Shown: positions 49,105-58,026 of the stretch, one piece after another
Layout of the letters: every line of letters begins with the position of its first letter
Numbering within the stretch: the first letter of the stretch is position 1
Assembly: GCF_014489535.1 (NCBI RefSeq)
Contig: NZ_CP060783.1
Coordinates: 4,671,501-4,735,500, forward strand
Length of the DNA: 64,000 nucleotides
Direction of reading: 5' to 3'
Source of the DNA: Diaphorobacter aerolatus
GTDB taxonomy: Bacteria; Pseudomonadota; Gammaproteobacteria; Burkholderiales; Burkholderiaceae_C
Made by a program: the position numbers and the translations under genes
The notes under the pieces: generated by a model
The model's input: the letters and a program-made list of their open reading frames with translations, nothing else
The model's database searches: none
What the model was told of the DNA's origin: nothing

Positions 49105-50516
49105 ATGTTGACTGACAAGCAGTTGAAGATGCTGAAGGCGTCCAACAAGGTCTACAAGATCACTGATCAGCAGGGACTGTACGCCGCTGTTTTGCGCTCG
49201 GGAAACATAAGCTTTCGCTACGACTACAGACTTCACGGGCGCCGCGAGACGCTGGTCATTGGCCAGTACGACGCAGATTTGGGCGCCAAGCATCAGCGCG
49301 AATTGGATCAACTCCATTTCGGCATGCCGTTGTCGCTTGCTGAGGCGAGATTGCTTTTGACGCGGGCGCGACGATCCCTGGAGCAGGGAGAGAGCCCGTC
49401 CCGATCAAAGGTGGAAAAGCGGATTGAAGCTAGCGAGGCGTTGACTTTTGGTAAGTGGGCAGAGAAATACTTTGCCGAAGCAAGGCTGGCGGACTCCACT
49501 CGAGCAATGCGTAGGTCTGTCTACGTCCGGAATCTTGCGACGGAGTTTGGCCGCTTGATGTTGGAAGAAATTACTCCTGTCCGGCTGATGGCAAGATGCG
49601 AGAATATCAAGGAGAGAGGTGCGGCCGCGTCTGCGGTGCTGGCCCGCGAAATCGTGCTGCAGGTCTATCGCTTCATTCAGGCGAGAGGTTTGAAAATTGC
49701 CAACCCGGCAGAAGCAATCCGTCCGAGCGCCATTGCGACCTTTAAGGCTCGGGACAGGGCTCTGTCACCAGCCGAGATCCACACTTTTTTCAATGCTCTG
49801 GATGAAGTCACCTCTGCCCCGACATTGCGCCTAGCCGTTAAGTTCTTGCTGCTGACTATGGTGCGCAAGAGTGAGCTCATCCAGGCCAAATGGGAAGAGA
49901 TTGACTTCGAAACGCGCATATGGACGATTCCTAAGGCGCGTATGAAAGCTGGCCGTCCTCACAACATCTATCTCAGTCAGCAGGCGATGGATATTTTGAT
50001 GACACTCAAGGCTTTCCGCGCTGGGAGCTCCTATCTGCTTCCCGGACGTCATGAGCGCGATTCCCCCTCAGTAGTGGCGCGTTGAATCGCGTGCTAATGG
50101 CCGGCAGAGATGTGGTCGAGAAGCGGGGCGAGGGGATTGATCCCTTTACCGTACACGACCTCAGGCGCACGGCCAGCACATTGCTACATGAGGCAGGTTA
50201 CAACACCGACTGGATAGAGAAGTGTCTCGCTCATGAGCAAAAAGGTGTCCGCGCGGTCTACAACAAAGCTGAGTACGCGCAACAGCGGCGAGGAATGCTG
50301 CAGGACTGGGCAGACATGGTGGAGTCCTGGATTCATAGTGGCCCATGCCCTGTATATCTCGGTGCTGCGCCTGGAGTCAGTAAAGCAAGTGGCTTGATTG
50401 GCTCACCTGGACAGGTAAGCCTGCCAAATGCGCTCGTGGCACACCCGCTTCTTAACGGTCGCCCTCGTGAGGGAATAAGCTCTCGCTCCACAGGTCTCAC
50501 GGCGGGATCGAACTGA
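49105..50516 (+). CDS. Second tyrosine recombinase / integrase (apparent single-base loss)
   Basis: A paralogue of the integrase at 42381 with the same domains: TDKQLKMLKASNKVYKITDQQGLY arm-binding part, core-binding part, and catalytic Arg in LTMVRKSELIQAKWEEI. The frame breaks at the CCCCC run 50063-50067; one more C joins HERDSPLSSGALNRVLMAGRD. After that come the catalytic FTVHDLRRTAST and CLAHEQKGVRAVYNKAEY. Corrected length is about 470 aa. Uncorrected, the first frame stops at 50085, losing the HxxR and Tyr residues. Same orientation as the first integrase, implying tandem islands or an old duplication. Confidence 0.9.
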
Positions 50517-50613
50517 AATCCATTCTGCCTGCAGCAGCCGCAATGGAGGCTGGCTGCGTGTTCCGGCGCCATGACGCCTGATTGCAGGTGCACACTGGGA
50601 TTGGCCTTGCTGG

Positions 50614-51995
50614 TTAGACAACCATGCTGCTGCTGGCGATCTGGTTTTTCCCGAGCAGGGTCTGGATCTTCTGCAGCGCCGCACTGAGTTCGGCGTGGCT
50701 TCTTGCTCCGCCGACGGAGATGCGAACGCCTGAGGGCAACTCGTTCTCTACGCCGAAGGCATGAGTTGCGGCGATGCGGACACCCACGTCTTCCAGGGCA
50801 TGGCTGAAGGCAGCTGGCCGCCACTGCGGCGGCAGGGGCAGCCACAAATGAATGCCACTCGGGTGCGCCTGGATACTGTCCGGCAGAAACGAACGCGTCA
50901 GTGCCTGCCTTGACCGGGCTTCGAGCTGGACTTCTCCCAGCAGTGATTTGGCAGTGCCATTCACGATCCAAGTTTGAACCAGGGCGGCAAGTAACGCTGA
51001 GCAGCCCATGCTGGTCGCAGCGAAGCTCTCCAGCAGAGTGGCGGTGGCCTGGCCGGACGGCGCTACGACGTAGGCTGCGCGCAGGCTCGGTAGCAGGCAT
51101 TTGGACAGCGATGCCAAGTAGTACGAGCGCTCCCCTGATGTGTACGTCGATATAGGCGGAGGTGCGTCGTTGAGCAAATGCCGATACGGGTCATCCTCGA
51201 CCAAAGTTACATCCAATTGGCGCAGTACCGCTGCGATGTCCTGGCGCCGTGCGGCGGGCATGGTTAAGGCGGTGGGATTCTGGATCGTCGGATTCAGATA
51301 GAGCAGGCGCGCGCCCGTGTCCCGGCAACTGCGCTCCAGGGCGTCAGGCAGCATGCCGGAGGCATCGGCTGGCACGCCGATGATTTTGAGGCCCAGCGCC
51401 CTTGCTGCTCGCATGAAACCTGGATAGGTCAATGGGTCGCACAGCACGGCGTCGCCGCGCCGGGTGTGCGCCTGCAGCAGGTTGAAGATAGCTCCTTGCG
51501 TGCCAGCGCACATCAGCACTTGGCTTTGGCCCATGGCGTCCAGCATCGGGCCCAGCCAGGTTCGTGCCGCCTGCAAGGCTGCCGACTCAAGCACTGGATG
51601 GTGGTAGCAACTGACCGATTCCGCATCGTGCCGGGTTAGCACCTCGGATATGCCCGCCTTGATGTGTTCAGCCAGGGCTCTATTGGCGGGCTGCGGCGGG
51701 ATGTTCATGGCTAGGTCGACCATGCCCGCTTTGAAGGAACGTAGGGCTCCGCGATGAAGGAACCGCGTCCACCGAACGAAGCCAGCAGCCCTCGGACACG
51801 CGCTTCGGCATAGGCGCGCGTCACGGTGGTCAGGTCAACACCGAGTGCGGTAGCCAGCCATCTTTGCGGCGGCACCTGATCGCCGGGCTTCAGTTCTCCA
51901 TCGCGCACGGCATGCGCGATCAGATCGGCAATCTGTAGGTATCTTGGCCCGCCGCCTGCAACGAGCGGCTTGAGCCAAGCAGGGCGCTGTTGCAT
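50614..51995 (-). CDS. MocR/GabR-type regulator (GntR HTH fused to aminotransferase fold; apparent single-base loss)
   Basis: A GntR winged helix (PRYLQIADLIAHAVRDGELKPGDQVPPQRWLATALGVDLTTVTRAYAEARVRG) fused to a class I aminotransferase-like domain with the PLP lysine in SLSKCLLPSLRAAYV and the LTYPGFMRAARALGL segment. The parts are in different frames: FIAEPYVPSK then AGMVDLAMNIPPQPANRAL, joined by one base near 51724-51732. Corrected length is about 460 aa. Start ATG 51995 is chosen for its AGGGAGC site; upstream ATGs exist to 52076. Divergent from an aminotransferase gene, as GabR is from gabT, and probably regulates it with PLP/amino acid as signal. Confidence 0.9.
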
Positions 51996-52060
51996 GCCTG
52001 CTCCCTGGCTCGCGGCCATGCCGCGTTCATGGACTTGTCGATGTTTCATACGCTGATGAC

Positions 52061-52110
52061 TATAATAAACATACACATTTATTTTAACGCATACAAAGTA
52101 AAAGTGTATG
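52061..52110. promoter_or_regulatory. Divergent promoter/operator between the MocR gene and the aminotransferase
   Basis: AT-rich stretch with a consensus TATAAT (52061-52066). An inverted pair CATACAC (52070-52076) / GTGTATG (52104-52110) is separated by 27 bp. It sits between the two divergent genes, where MocR-type regulators bind spaced half-sites. Confidence 0.6.
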
Positions 52111-52158
52111 GATTTATGGATCTCCTACTGAATGATCCACACCCGCCGTAGATGCGCT

Positions 52159-53424
52159 ATGAGTCAATCACACATCCATTCGGCACCTGGCATAGGGGAG
52201 CCTCATCGGGCCCCGCGGACTGCCGATGCCTACACCGAAGTCATGGTGCCCGTTTATTCCCCGCTGGATCTTCTGGCTGTTCGAGCGCAGGGCGCGACGG
52301 TCTGGGATGCCGCAGGCAAGGAATACATCGACCTGTCGGGCGGCATTGCCGTCAATGCCCTGGGCCATTGCAATCCCGCGCTGATTGAAGCGCTGACAGC
52401 CCAGGCCCATCGGCTCTGGCATATCTCCAACACCTACAAATCGGATTCCACGCTGCGCCTTGCCGGAGCGCTTATCCGGTTGACGTTTGCAGAGCGGGTG
52501 TTCTTTGCGAACTCTGGCGCGGAGGCTAACGAAGCGGCCTTCAAGCTCGCGCGCCGCTATGGCTTGCAGCAGTCGCCGCGGAAGTACGAAATCGTCTCGG
52601 CGCAAAACAGCTTTCACGGTCGGTCGCTGTTCACCGTCAGCGTGGGCGGCCAGCCCAAGTACTCGAATGGTTTCGGTCCAGCCATCGAAGGGATCCGGCA
52701 CGTGCCGTTCAACGACCTGGGCGCGCTGGAGCATGCCGTGTCAGAGAACACCTGCGCTGTGGTGCTGGAGCCCGTCCAGGGGGAAAGCGGTGTGCTTCCG
52801 GCCACACGCGAATACCTCGCCTGCGCCCGTGCCCTGTGCGACCGCCACAACGCGCTGCTCATCCTTGATGAAGTGCAGACGGGGGTTGGGCGGCTGGGAA
52901 CGCTGTTTGCCTATGAGCACTTTGGCGTGGTGCCGGATGTGATGACTATCGCAAAGGCCATCGGTTGCGGCATTCCGCTGTCGGCCATGCTGACGATGGC
53001 TAGGTTCGCCGAGCACCTGGGGCAGGGCACGCATGGAACCACTTTTGGTGGCAATTCCCTGGCCTGCGCGGTGGGCGAGGCAGCGCTTCATGCCATCAGC
53101 CAGCCGGAATTGCTCTACGGCGTTCTGGAGCGTCACGACTACTTGGTCAGCAGATTGCGGCAGATCGGTGAGCGCTACGGTGTTTTCGATGAAGTCCGCG
53201 GCATAGGTCTGCTGATCGGCTGCGTGCTTGCCGAACCCTGGCATGGCAAGGCCAGAGACGTTGCCAAGGGGGCTCTAACGCACGGCGTGATGGTGCTGCA
53301 GGCAGGCCAGGACGTGATGCGGCTGGCACCGAGCCTCAACATTAGCTATTCCGAGATCGATGAAGGGCTCGCACGCCTTGAGGCCTTGGCCCAGGAACTC
53401 AATCACGAAACGGTGAATTGCTAA
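52159..53424 (+). CDS. Class III PLP aminotransferase (acetylornithine/succinylornithine/ornithine type)
   Basis: About 421 residues. Family marks: GAEANEAAFKLAR, the pyridoxal Asp in LLILDEVQTGVGR, the PLP lysine in MTIAKAIGCGIPLSAM (about residue 266), and GTHGTTFGGNSLACAVGEAAL typical of the ArgD/AstC/RocD group. These enzymes move the terminal amino group of ornithine derivatives to 2-oxoglutarate. ATG 52132 is an alternative start without a better ribosome site. The neighbouring proC suggests ornithine to glutamate semialdehyde/P5C to proline; that is inference, and GABA- or putrescine-type substrates are possible. Confidence 0.9.
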   Translation: MSQSHIHSAPGIGEPHRAPRTADAYTEVMVPVYSPLDLLAVRAQGATVWDAAGKEYIDLSGGIAVNALGHCNPALIEALTAQAHRLWHISNTYKSDSTLRLAGALIRLTFAERVFFANSGAEANEAAFKLARRYGLQQSPRKYEIVSAQNSFHGRSLFTVSVGGQPKYSNGFGPAIEGIRHVPFNDLGALEHAVSENTCAVVLEPVQGESGVLPATREYLACARALCDRHNALLILDEVQTGVGRLGTLFAYEHFGVVPDVMTIAKAIGCGIPLSAMLTMARFAEHLGQGTHGTTFGGNSLACAVGEAALHAISQPELLYGVLERHDYLVSRLRQIGERYGVFDEVRGIGLLIGCVLAEPWHGKARDVAKGALTHGVMVLQAGQDVMRLAPSLNISYSEIDEGLARLEALAQELNHETVNC

Positions 53425-53474
53425 GTGCCTGCCTTCGACCCCCACTTTCCATACCGACAACCCAGGAGTCAGAT

Positions 53475-54692
53475 ATGCAAACCCCCCATCTTCCAATCTA
53501 CATGGACTACAGCGCCACGACTCCGGTAGACCCGCGCGTCGTGGATGCAATGATTCCGTGGCTCCGGGACCACTACGGCAATCCCGCATCCAACACCCAC
53601 GCCTGGGGTTGGGAAGCAGAGAAGGCCGTAGAGCGCGCCCGCGCGCATGTCGCCGCGCTGGTGGGCGCAGATCCGCGTGAAATCGTCTGGACTTCGGGTG
53701 CCACCGAATCAGACAACCTCGCCCTCAAAGGCGCGGCCCACTTCTACCAGGGCAAAGGCAAGCACCTCATCACGGTCAAGACAGAGCACAAGGCAGTGCT
53801 CGACACGATGCGCGAACTCGAGCGGCAAGGCTTTGAGGTGACTTATCTCGACGTGAAGTCGGACGGCTTAATTGACCTCGAGACCTTCAAAGGAGCACTG
53901 CGCCCCGACACCATCCTGGCATCGGTGATGCTCGTGAACAATGAGATCGGCGTGATCCAGAACATTCCGGCCATCGGCGCGATCTGCCGGGAGCGCGGCA
54001 TCATCTTTCACGTCGATGCAGCGCAGGCCACGGGAAAGGTGGACATAGACCTTAAGACCTTGCCCGTTGACTTGATGAGCCTGGCGTCGCACAAGACCTA
54101 CGGCCCCAAGGGCATCGGTGCGCTCTACATCCGGCGTAAGCCGCGCATCCGCATCGAGGCGCAGATGCACGGCGGCGGCCACGAGCGTGGGATGCGCTCC
54201 GGTACCTTGCCCACCCACCAGATCGTGGGCATGGGCGAGGCATTCCGGCTCGCAGGCCTTGAGATGGGGGCGGAGCGCGAGCGCGTTCGGATGTTGCAGC
54301 GCAAGCTGCTGAGTGGCTTGCAGGAGATCGAGCAGGTCACGATCAACGGTCACCTAGAGCATTCCGTTCCCCACTCGGTCAACGCATCGTTCAATTACGT
54401 CGAGGGCGAATCGCTGCTCATGGGCATCAAGGCCGTTGCGGTCTCGTCCGGATCGGCGTGCACTTCGGCCAGCCTGGAGCCTAGCTACGTGTTGCGCGCG
54501 CTGGGCCTGAGCGACGAGGTGGCGCATTCCAGCTTGCGGATCACTATTGGCCGTTTCACCCAGGAGCACGAGATTGACACGGCGATAGCCGTCATCAAGC
54601 AGCACGTCGCCAAGCTACGCGATCTTTCACCGCTATGGGACATGTACAAAGACGGGATCGACCTTAGCACTATTCAATGGGCTGCCCATTGA
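53475..54692 (+). CDS. iscS: Cysteine desulfurase (IscS type), stand-alone
   Basis: 405 residues, standard IscS length. Seen: YMDYSATTPVDPRV, GATESDNLALKG, TEHKAVLDT, PLP lysine 207 in SLASHKTYGPKG, the active-site loop Cys329 in SSGSACTSASLEPSYVLRALG, and the C-terminal DLSPLWDMYKDGIDLSTIQW of scaffold-binding IscS. It releases sulfur from cysteine for Fe-S clusters and thiolated RNA. CAGGAG lies before ATG 53475. No iscR, iscU, iscA or hsc genes are near. It sits between an aminotransferase and proC, an unusual place, so it is probably a second copy brought in by transfer. Confidence 0.95.
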   Translation: MQTPHLPIYMDYSATTPVDPRVVDAMIPWLRDHYGNPASNTHAWGWEAEKAVERARAHVAALVGADPREIVWTSGATESDNLALKGAAHFYQGKGKHLITVKTEHKAVLDTMRELERQGFEVTYLDVKSDGLIDLETFKGALRPDTILASVMLVNNEIGVIQNIPAIGAICRERGIIFHVDAAQATGKVDIDLKTLPVDLMSLASHKTYGPKGIGALYIRRKPRIRIEAQMHGGGHERGMRSGTLPTHQIVGMGEAFRLAGLEMGAERERVRMLQRKLLSGLQEIEQVTINGHLEHSVPHSVNASFNYVEGESLLMGIKAVAVSSGSACTSASLEPSYVLRALGLSDEVAHSSLRITIGRFTQEHEIDTAIAVIKQHVAKLRDLSPLWDMYKDGIDLSTIQWAAH

Positions 54693-54712
54693 GTCTGAGA
54701 GTGGAGAGTACT

Positions 54713-55551
54713 ATGAGGATAGCCTTTGTTGGCGCCGGAAAAATGGCCTCCAGCCTTATAGCCGGAATGGTGGCCATGGGTATTGATGGAGGTCGCATAT
54801 CAGCAAGCGCCCGGCGCCTTGAACAGCGAGAACTACTGAAGTCGCGCTATGGCGTAGATGTCCACTCCAACGCTAGCGAAAGCGTTGTTGGCGCAGATGT
54901 GGTAATCCTGTCAGTCAAGCCTCAGCTCGCCGGGAGCACATGCCGGGAAATCGCACCGAACTTGTCGGATGATGCACTGATCGTTTCAATCATGGCAGGG
55001 GTTCCGATTTCAAGCCTACTGGCGTGGCTCAACTCCTCGCGATCGTCTGTAAGACCTATCGTCCGTTGCATGCCCAATACACCCGCATCAATTGGTCTTG
55101 GAATGACTGCGTTGTACGCAGATGCAGCCGTGAGCTCGGGGCAGAAAGAGTGCACGTACAAGCTGATGTCAGCGGTGGGGCGTGCGATATGGGTTGGTGA
55201 GGAATGCCAGTTCGACGCGATCACTGCCTTGTCGGGCAGTGGTCCGGCCTACGCGTACCTCCTCATGGAGGCCATGATTGATGCTGGGAGGGCACTGGGA
55301 CTGCCTACTGAGCTTGCCGAGGTGTTGACTCGGCAAACGATTCTCGGGGCTGCGCACTTGGCGACTGATCAAGGCTAGCGCTCGGGGAGCTTCGGCGACA
55401 AGTGACTTCTCCGGGAGGAACTACCGAGGCTGCAATCAACCTACTTCAGGAAAATGGCTTTAATTCCTTGATGGAACGAGCTGTGCATGCTGCAGCCCTT
55501 CGCTCCGCCGAGCTGACATTTAACGTTAGCGTGGCCTCATCACCCTCTTGA
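54713..55551 (+). CDS. proC: Pyrroline-5-carboxylate reductase (apparent single-base loss)
   Basis: NAD(P)H-dependent last step of proline synthesis. The N-terminal Rossmann start IAFVGAGKMASSLIAGM and the family signature region ALSGSGPAYAYLLMEAMIDAGRALGLP are present. The frame stops at 55378 after ATDQG; one G restored near 55373-55374 continues GELRRQVTSPGGTTEAAINLLQENGFNSLMERAVHAA to 55551, the family's normal end. Corrected length is 279 aa. ATG 54713 follows GGAGAG; the earlier ATG 54677 lies within the end of iscS. Confidence 0.9.
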
Positions 55552-55609
55552 TTTGAACGTGCCGTGCACAGACGATTGGGTCCACTATGACGAACAGTGG
55601 ACGCAGGCA

Positions 55610-55620
55610 GATTGAGTGGG
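55610..55620 (+). repeat. Candidate far attachment site (copy of the guaA 3' end)
   Basis: GATTGAGTGGG here matches the last guaA codons at 42145-42155 exactly (11 bp). It lies in a gene-free gap between proC and ubiA, and islands at guaA are known to use its 3' end as core site. Short enough to be chance; see findings. Confidence 0.35.
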
Positions 55621-55762
55621 GCGGCGGCAAGTCGGATGAGCGGGTTCTGAGCAGCGGGAAGCGCGTGCGCAAGTGGGTCGGGAAGCGAGCCGGTGCCACG
55701 GTGGTGCCTCTTCAGGATCAACGAAAATTTGCCCACCAGGCAGAGAAGGAGTCGAAAGGAAA

Positions 55763-56677
55763 ATGCCCGCTTCACACCAACCCGATCTGAGCGATATCCA
55801 TTTGGGGGACTGGGTAGATCGTCGGCTTCCGGCCAATTGGCGGCCATACGTGCGACTCGCACGCCTGGATCGGCCGGTAGGAACATGGCTCACGCTGTTT
55901 CCTTGTTGGGCAGCCCTTATCCAGGCGTCGCACGCGCTCCCCGACCTGCGCACCCTGCTGATCTTCTCACTGGGTGCTCTGCTGATGCGCAGCGCCGGCT
56001 CGACGATCAATGACATCGCAGACCGGAAGTTTGACGGACATGTGGAGCGCACCCGCCTAAGGCCTCTTGCCAACGGGCAGCTCCGCTTGTCGGCGGCCTT
56101 CACGTTCCTGGTGATCGAACTAGCCCTAGCGGCTTCGCTACTGCTCCTTCTTTCACCGCATGCCCGCCTCCTGGCAGTGTGCGTTCTCCCTCTCGTGGTC
56201 ATTTACCCGTTCTGCAAACGATTCACCCATTGGCCTCAGGCCGTCCTGGGCGCTTCCTTCAACTGGGGTATGCTGATCGCCTGGGCAGAAATCAATGGAG
56301 GCACACCACTTGGAGCCGTTCTCATGTGGGGCGGCGCCATCGCCTGGCAGATTGGATACGACACGATTTACGCTTATGTGGACGTCAAAGACGATGCCAG
56401 GCTGGGTCTCAAGTCCACTGCAATACTTTTTGGACCTCACGGGACATCCTGCATCGCGCTGCTCTTTGCCGTCGCGATCGGAAGCTGGTCTGTCGGCGGC
56501 TGGTTGTTAGGTATGTCAATGCCGTATGCGGCCGGCATACTCGCGATTGCCTTCCATCTGGCCTGGCAAGTCAAGTGCATCGACCTGAATCACCCAGCCT
56601 TGAATTTCCGCTTGTTCCTGGCAAACATCGTGACGGGAGTGCTTCTTGCCATTGCGGCATACCTCGGGACGCTTTGA
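55763..56677 (+). CDS. ubiA: UbiA-family prenyltransferase (4-hydroxybenzoate polyprenyltransferase type)
   Basis: 304 residues with about eight membrane segments. The two Asp-rich prenyl-diphosphate/Mg sites are present: NDIADRKFDGHVERTRLRPLANG and DTIYAYVDVKDDARLGLKSTA. These, with RPVGTWLTLFPCWAALIQA, match 4-hydroxybenzoate octaprenyltransferase of ubiquinone synthesis in the inner membrane. ATG 55763 follows AAAGGA. No ubi partner gene is adjacent. Base composition is lower in G+C than the housekeeping genes, so it may be acquired or a second copy. Confidence 0.92.
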   Translation: MPASHQPDLSDIHLGDWVDRRLPANWRPYVRLARLDRPVGTWLTLFPCWAALIQASHALPDLRTLLIFSLGALLMRSAGSTINDIADRKFDGHVERTRLRPLANGQLRLSAAFTFLVIELALAASLLLLLSPHARLLAVCVLPLVVIYPFCKRFTHWPQAVLGASFNWGMLIAWAEINGGTPLGAVLMWGGAIAWQIGYDTIYAYVDVKDDARLGLKSTAILFGPHGTSCIALLFAVAIGSWSVGGWLLGMSMPYAAGILAIAFHLAWQVKCIDLNHPALNFRLFLANIVTGVLLAIAAYLGTL

Positions 56678-56691
56678 GATCGATCAAGAAT

Positions 56692-56720
56692 GGCTCCCTG
56701 CCGGAGGGAGCCACTCTGTT
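56692..56720 (+). terminator. Hairpin after ubiA
   Basis: GGCTCCCT (56692-56699) pairs perfectly with AGGGAGCC (56705-56712), followed by a pyrimidine-rich tract (ACTCTGTTTCCTC) rather than a clean T-run. Confidence 0.6.
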
Positions 56721-57167
56721 TCCTCTTCCTTCTTACTTGATCGCCATCGGATTCAACGGGCATCGCATTGCGCATGTGAAGGGCAGTGATGCACCAACAA
56801 ACAGGAACTTGTGGCGCCCATCGGCTGCGCAGTCGTCTGCGAGTTCCTTCAGATAAAGCATCTCACCGTCAACCCCACCATGGGAATGGCAACTCAATGC
56901 CAAGGTTGCGTGACCCCTTCCACTTAGTTGGGGCGAACCAGTGTGTGTTCACTGTCTCGCAGTGTGGACACATGCCCGTCGACCTTCGACGCTAGTTCAA
57001 TGGGGTGTTGAAGCCACGCTTACATTTCAATTCTCGGATGTTGCGTCTGATTAGTGCCGAACTGCGCACGCAGGTTCACCGGCACTCGCTATCGACGATG
57101 CCTCCACTCGATGGGGAGGAGGGGGAGCAGTCGTGAAACTGCGGCCGCCTGTTCCTGATTCCTGCTG
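56721..57167. other. Gene-free stretch of about 450 bp
   Basis: No supported reading frame on either strand. Lower G+C, with short overlapping open frames only. It separates the plus-strand ubiA from the minus-strand CoA-ester cluster. No insertion-sequence end or tRNA was recognised. Confidence 0.4.
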
Positions 57168-57974
57168 CTAGCTCCCGGAGAAGATGGGTGACCGCTTCTC
57201 AAAGAAAGCGCTTAGTCCCTGCGCAAAATCTTTGTCGGCGGAGCAAGCCGAGAAAGCATCTTGCTCCGCAAGAAGCTGATTGGAAAGACTCTGGGCGAGA
57301 GATTCATTAATCAATTGTTTCGTGCGCCCGAGTGCTCTAGTCGGTCCAGCTGCAAGATGAAGCGCCCAAGATCTGGTTGCCTCTACGAGTGCAGAAGCCG
57401 GCACCACTCTATTGATAAGCCCCAGTTCGAGTGCGCGCTCGGCATCGAATCTCTCACTCAGCAGGGCAATCTCCATCGCGCGCTTGGTACCGACAAGTCT
57501 CGGCAGTGTATAGGTGCCACCGCCGTCAGGACTTGCACCGATGTTGCGATACGCCATCGTGAAATAGGCATCATCAGCTGCAATTGCTAGATCACAGCTA
57601 TTCATCAGTGAAAGACCGAAACCGGCGACAGCACCACGTACGCTGGCAACCACGGGTTTTTCCATGCGACGAATGCGAGTGATGGTGTCGTGAACTTCGG
57701 CGATGAAATGCTCAAAATAGAGCTTTCGCACTGTCTCCGTTTCAACAAGGGTTTCGTGGAAAGCGCGAACGTCTCCTCCCGCCATAAAGTGGTTCCCGGC
57801 ACCCTGGATCACGACTGCGCGTACTGCCTGATCGTGCTCGACACGGCAGATCGCCTCCCGCAAGGCAATGCTCAGCTCTCGATTCAGAGCGTTCAGAGCC
57901 CTAGGGCGATTCAAGGTGATGGTTCCGATTCCTACGTCGGCATCGAAACTCAATAGAACAGGGGCTTCACTCAT
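57168..57974 (-). CDS. Enoyl-CoA hydratase/isomerase family protein
   Basis: A crotonase-fold enzyme of about 268 aa: GIGTITLNRPRALNALNRELS, oxyanion-hole region VIQGAGNHFMAGGDVRAFHE, VRGAVAGFGLSLMNSCDLAIAADDAYFTMAYRNIGASPDGGGTYTLPRLVG. The second catalytic Glu of classical hydratases is replaced by Asp/Gly context (ASPDGGGT), so it may act as an isomerase or other crotonase. ATG 57974 follows GAAGG; the frame opens at GTG 58025. It is the last gene of the minus-strand cluster. Acts on a CoA ester, substrate unknown. Confidence 0.9.
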   Translation of the reverse strand: MSEAPVLLSFDADVGIGTITLNRPRALNALNRELSIALREAICRVEHDQAVRAVVIQGAGNHFMAGGDVRAFHETLVETETVRKLYFEHFIAEVHDTITRIRRMEKPVVASVRGAVAGFGLSLMNSCDLAIAADDAYFTMAYRNIGASPDGGGTYTLPRLVGTKRAMEIALLSERFDAERALELGLINRVVPASALVEATRSWALHLAAGPTRALGRTKQLINESLAQSLSNQLLAEQDAFSACSADKDFAQGLSAFFEKRSPIFSGS

Positions 57975-58026
57975 AGGATTGCCTTCACTTGTCACAAATG
58001 AAAAAATATGGGGTGACTGAGTCACG

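Larger units (their letters stand above)
42161..55620. mobile_element. Putative genomic island(s) at the guaA 3' end
   Basis: Evidence: an integrase gene directly after guaA, a second related integrase 6.7 kb later, an IS21-family insertion, AT-richer genes with different codon use, and an 11-bp repeat of the guaA end (42145-42155) at 55610-55620. The outer limit is a guess. The island could end earlier, extend past ubiA, or be two islands in tandem. Confidence 0.4.

Noticed and set aside
55587..55790. A 67-codon frame between proC and ubiA
   Set aside because: No recognisable similarity, and it overlaps the start of ubiA and the candidate attachment site.
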